The notes beneath the pieces were generated by a model that did not search any database, was not told the origin of the DNA, and saw only the letters and a program-made list of their open reading frames with translations. From positions 1-5,334 of the forward strand of contig JABDJF010000807.1 of assembly GCA_013002645.1 (NCBI GenBank): a DNA stretch of 5,334 bases. Reading direction: 5' to 3'. Of the stretch, positions 4,847 through 5,334 are shown one piece after another. Position 1 is the first letter of the stretch; the number at the start of each line of letters is the position of its first letter. This stretch comes from Myxococcales bacterium. Lineage in GTDB: Bacteria; Myxococcota_A; Polyangia; Polyangiales; Houyiibacteriaceae. The position numbers and the translations under genes were made by a program.

Positions 4847-5334
4847 TTACCTCACACCTTTGCCGCTGACGATTGCGCGGGCCGCCACGCGGCCCGAATA
4901 CACACAGCCTCCGAGAAAGCTTCCCTCGAGTGCGCGTTTTCCGTGCATGCCGCCACCGCCGAAGCCGCAGGCCTCACCGACCGCGAACAGATTTGGGATG
5001 GCGTTGCCGTGCGTGTCGAGAACTTGCGCGTCGAGGTCGACTTGAATCCCGCCCAGGCTCTTGCGGGTGAGAATCTGGGTGCGAATGGCGATCAGGGGCA
5101 TCGAGTCGGCGTCGAGAATCGGCGCCATGTCACAGGTGCGAAGTCGATCGCCGAGGTACTGGCGAACGTGGGCGATTCGGCGGAGTTGGTCATCGTTTTG
5201 CATTTTGGAACCGCGCGCAATGTTGGCATCGTACTCGGAAATTTCTCGTTCCAGCAGTTGGGCATCGACGTCTCTGCTGCCGGCCAGGGTGTTCATCTTG
5301 TTGGCGAGCTCCGCTACGCTTCCCGCGGTGACGA
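4847..5334 (-). CDS. C-terminal part of an FAD-binding dehydrogenase (fumarate reductase flavoprotein/COG3573 type), 5' end outside window
   Basis: The minus frame is open from the right edge to TAA 4847-4849, giving about 161 residues of C-terminus; the ATG at 5296 is an internal Met, since the frame continues beyond it as VTAGSVAELANKM. The sequence LGGIQVDLDAQVLD, then IPNLFAVGEACG and GGGGMHGKRALEGSFLGGC, is the FAD-binding end of flavoprotein dehydrogenases of the fumarate reductase/3-ketosteroid dehydrogenase superfamily. The GGGG-x-HG-x-RALEG form is the style of the predicted oxidoreductases of COG3573, typically about 550 residues. The substrate cannot be told because the N-terminal FAD motif and much of the substrate domain are missing. 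It is the first visible gene of the minus-strand cluster leading to the phosphatase-like and DJ-1 genes, with 68 bases and no clear terminator between. Confidence 0.88.
   Translation of the reverse strand, partial: VTAGSVAELANKMNTLAGSRDVDAQLLEREISEYDANIARGSKMQNDDQLRRIAHVRQYLGDRLRTCDMAPILDADSMPLIAIRTQILTRKSLGGIQVDLDAQVLDTHGNAIPNLFAVGEACGFGGGGMHGKRALEGSFLGGCVYSGRVAARAIVSGKGVR

Noticed and set aside
4847..5296. ATG 5296 as the start of a short complete 149-residue protein
   Set aside because: The frame stays open to the window edge, with sequence upstream that fits the same family. A flavoprotein C-terminus alone would lack the N-terminal FAD-binding motif.

Overview
This is a GC-rich, densely coding window from a Gram-negative bacterium. 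The Gram-negative call rests on a FadL/OmpP1-type outer-membrane beta-barrel gene with a signal peptide, and on a second exported protein. The base composition and protein styles would fit a proteobacterium or myxobacterium-like lineage, but nothing here fixes the taxon. I see no mobile element, CRISPR array, tRNA or rRNA, and no gap over 300 bases without a gene.

Layout from left to right. Positions 1-1268 (minus) hold an outer-membrane FadL-like porin gene whose 3' end is cut by the window edge. A 139-base gap follows, with its leader, a weak promoter candidate and an intrinsic terminator for the next gene. Positions 1408-2061 (minus) are msrA, a methionine sulfoxide reductase. An 88-base divergent control region separates msrA from a plus-strand pair: an SIR2-family NAD-dependent deacylase (2150-2914) and, 12 bases later, a GNAT acetyltransferase (2927-3619). 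From the right comes a minus-strand cluster read in the order FAD-binding dehydrogenase (5334-4847, 5' end outside the window), exported DUF442/Blh-like phosphatase-fold protein (4778-4173) and DJ-1/PfpI protein (4176-3607). The last two overlap by an ATGA start-stop junction. The DJ-1 and GNAT genes converge and overlap by 13 bases at their 3' ends.

How the genes may work together. The sirtuin-GNAT pair looks like a two-gene module for writing and erasing lysine acylation. The sirtuin lacks the Tyr-x-x-Arg pair typical of CobB/SIRT5 desuccinylases, and the GNAT resembles the acetyltransferase domain of Pat/PatZ without its acyl-CoA-synthetase-like part. MsrA (repair of oxidised methionine) and a DJ-1 protein very close to human DJ-1/YajL in length and motifs lie on either side. 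The neighbourhood therefore has a protein-maintenance flavour, but that link is inferred from gene proximity only.
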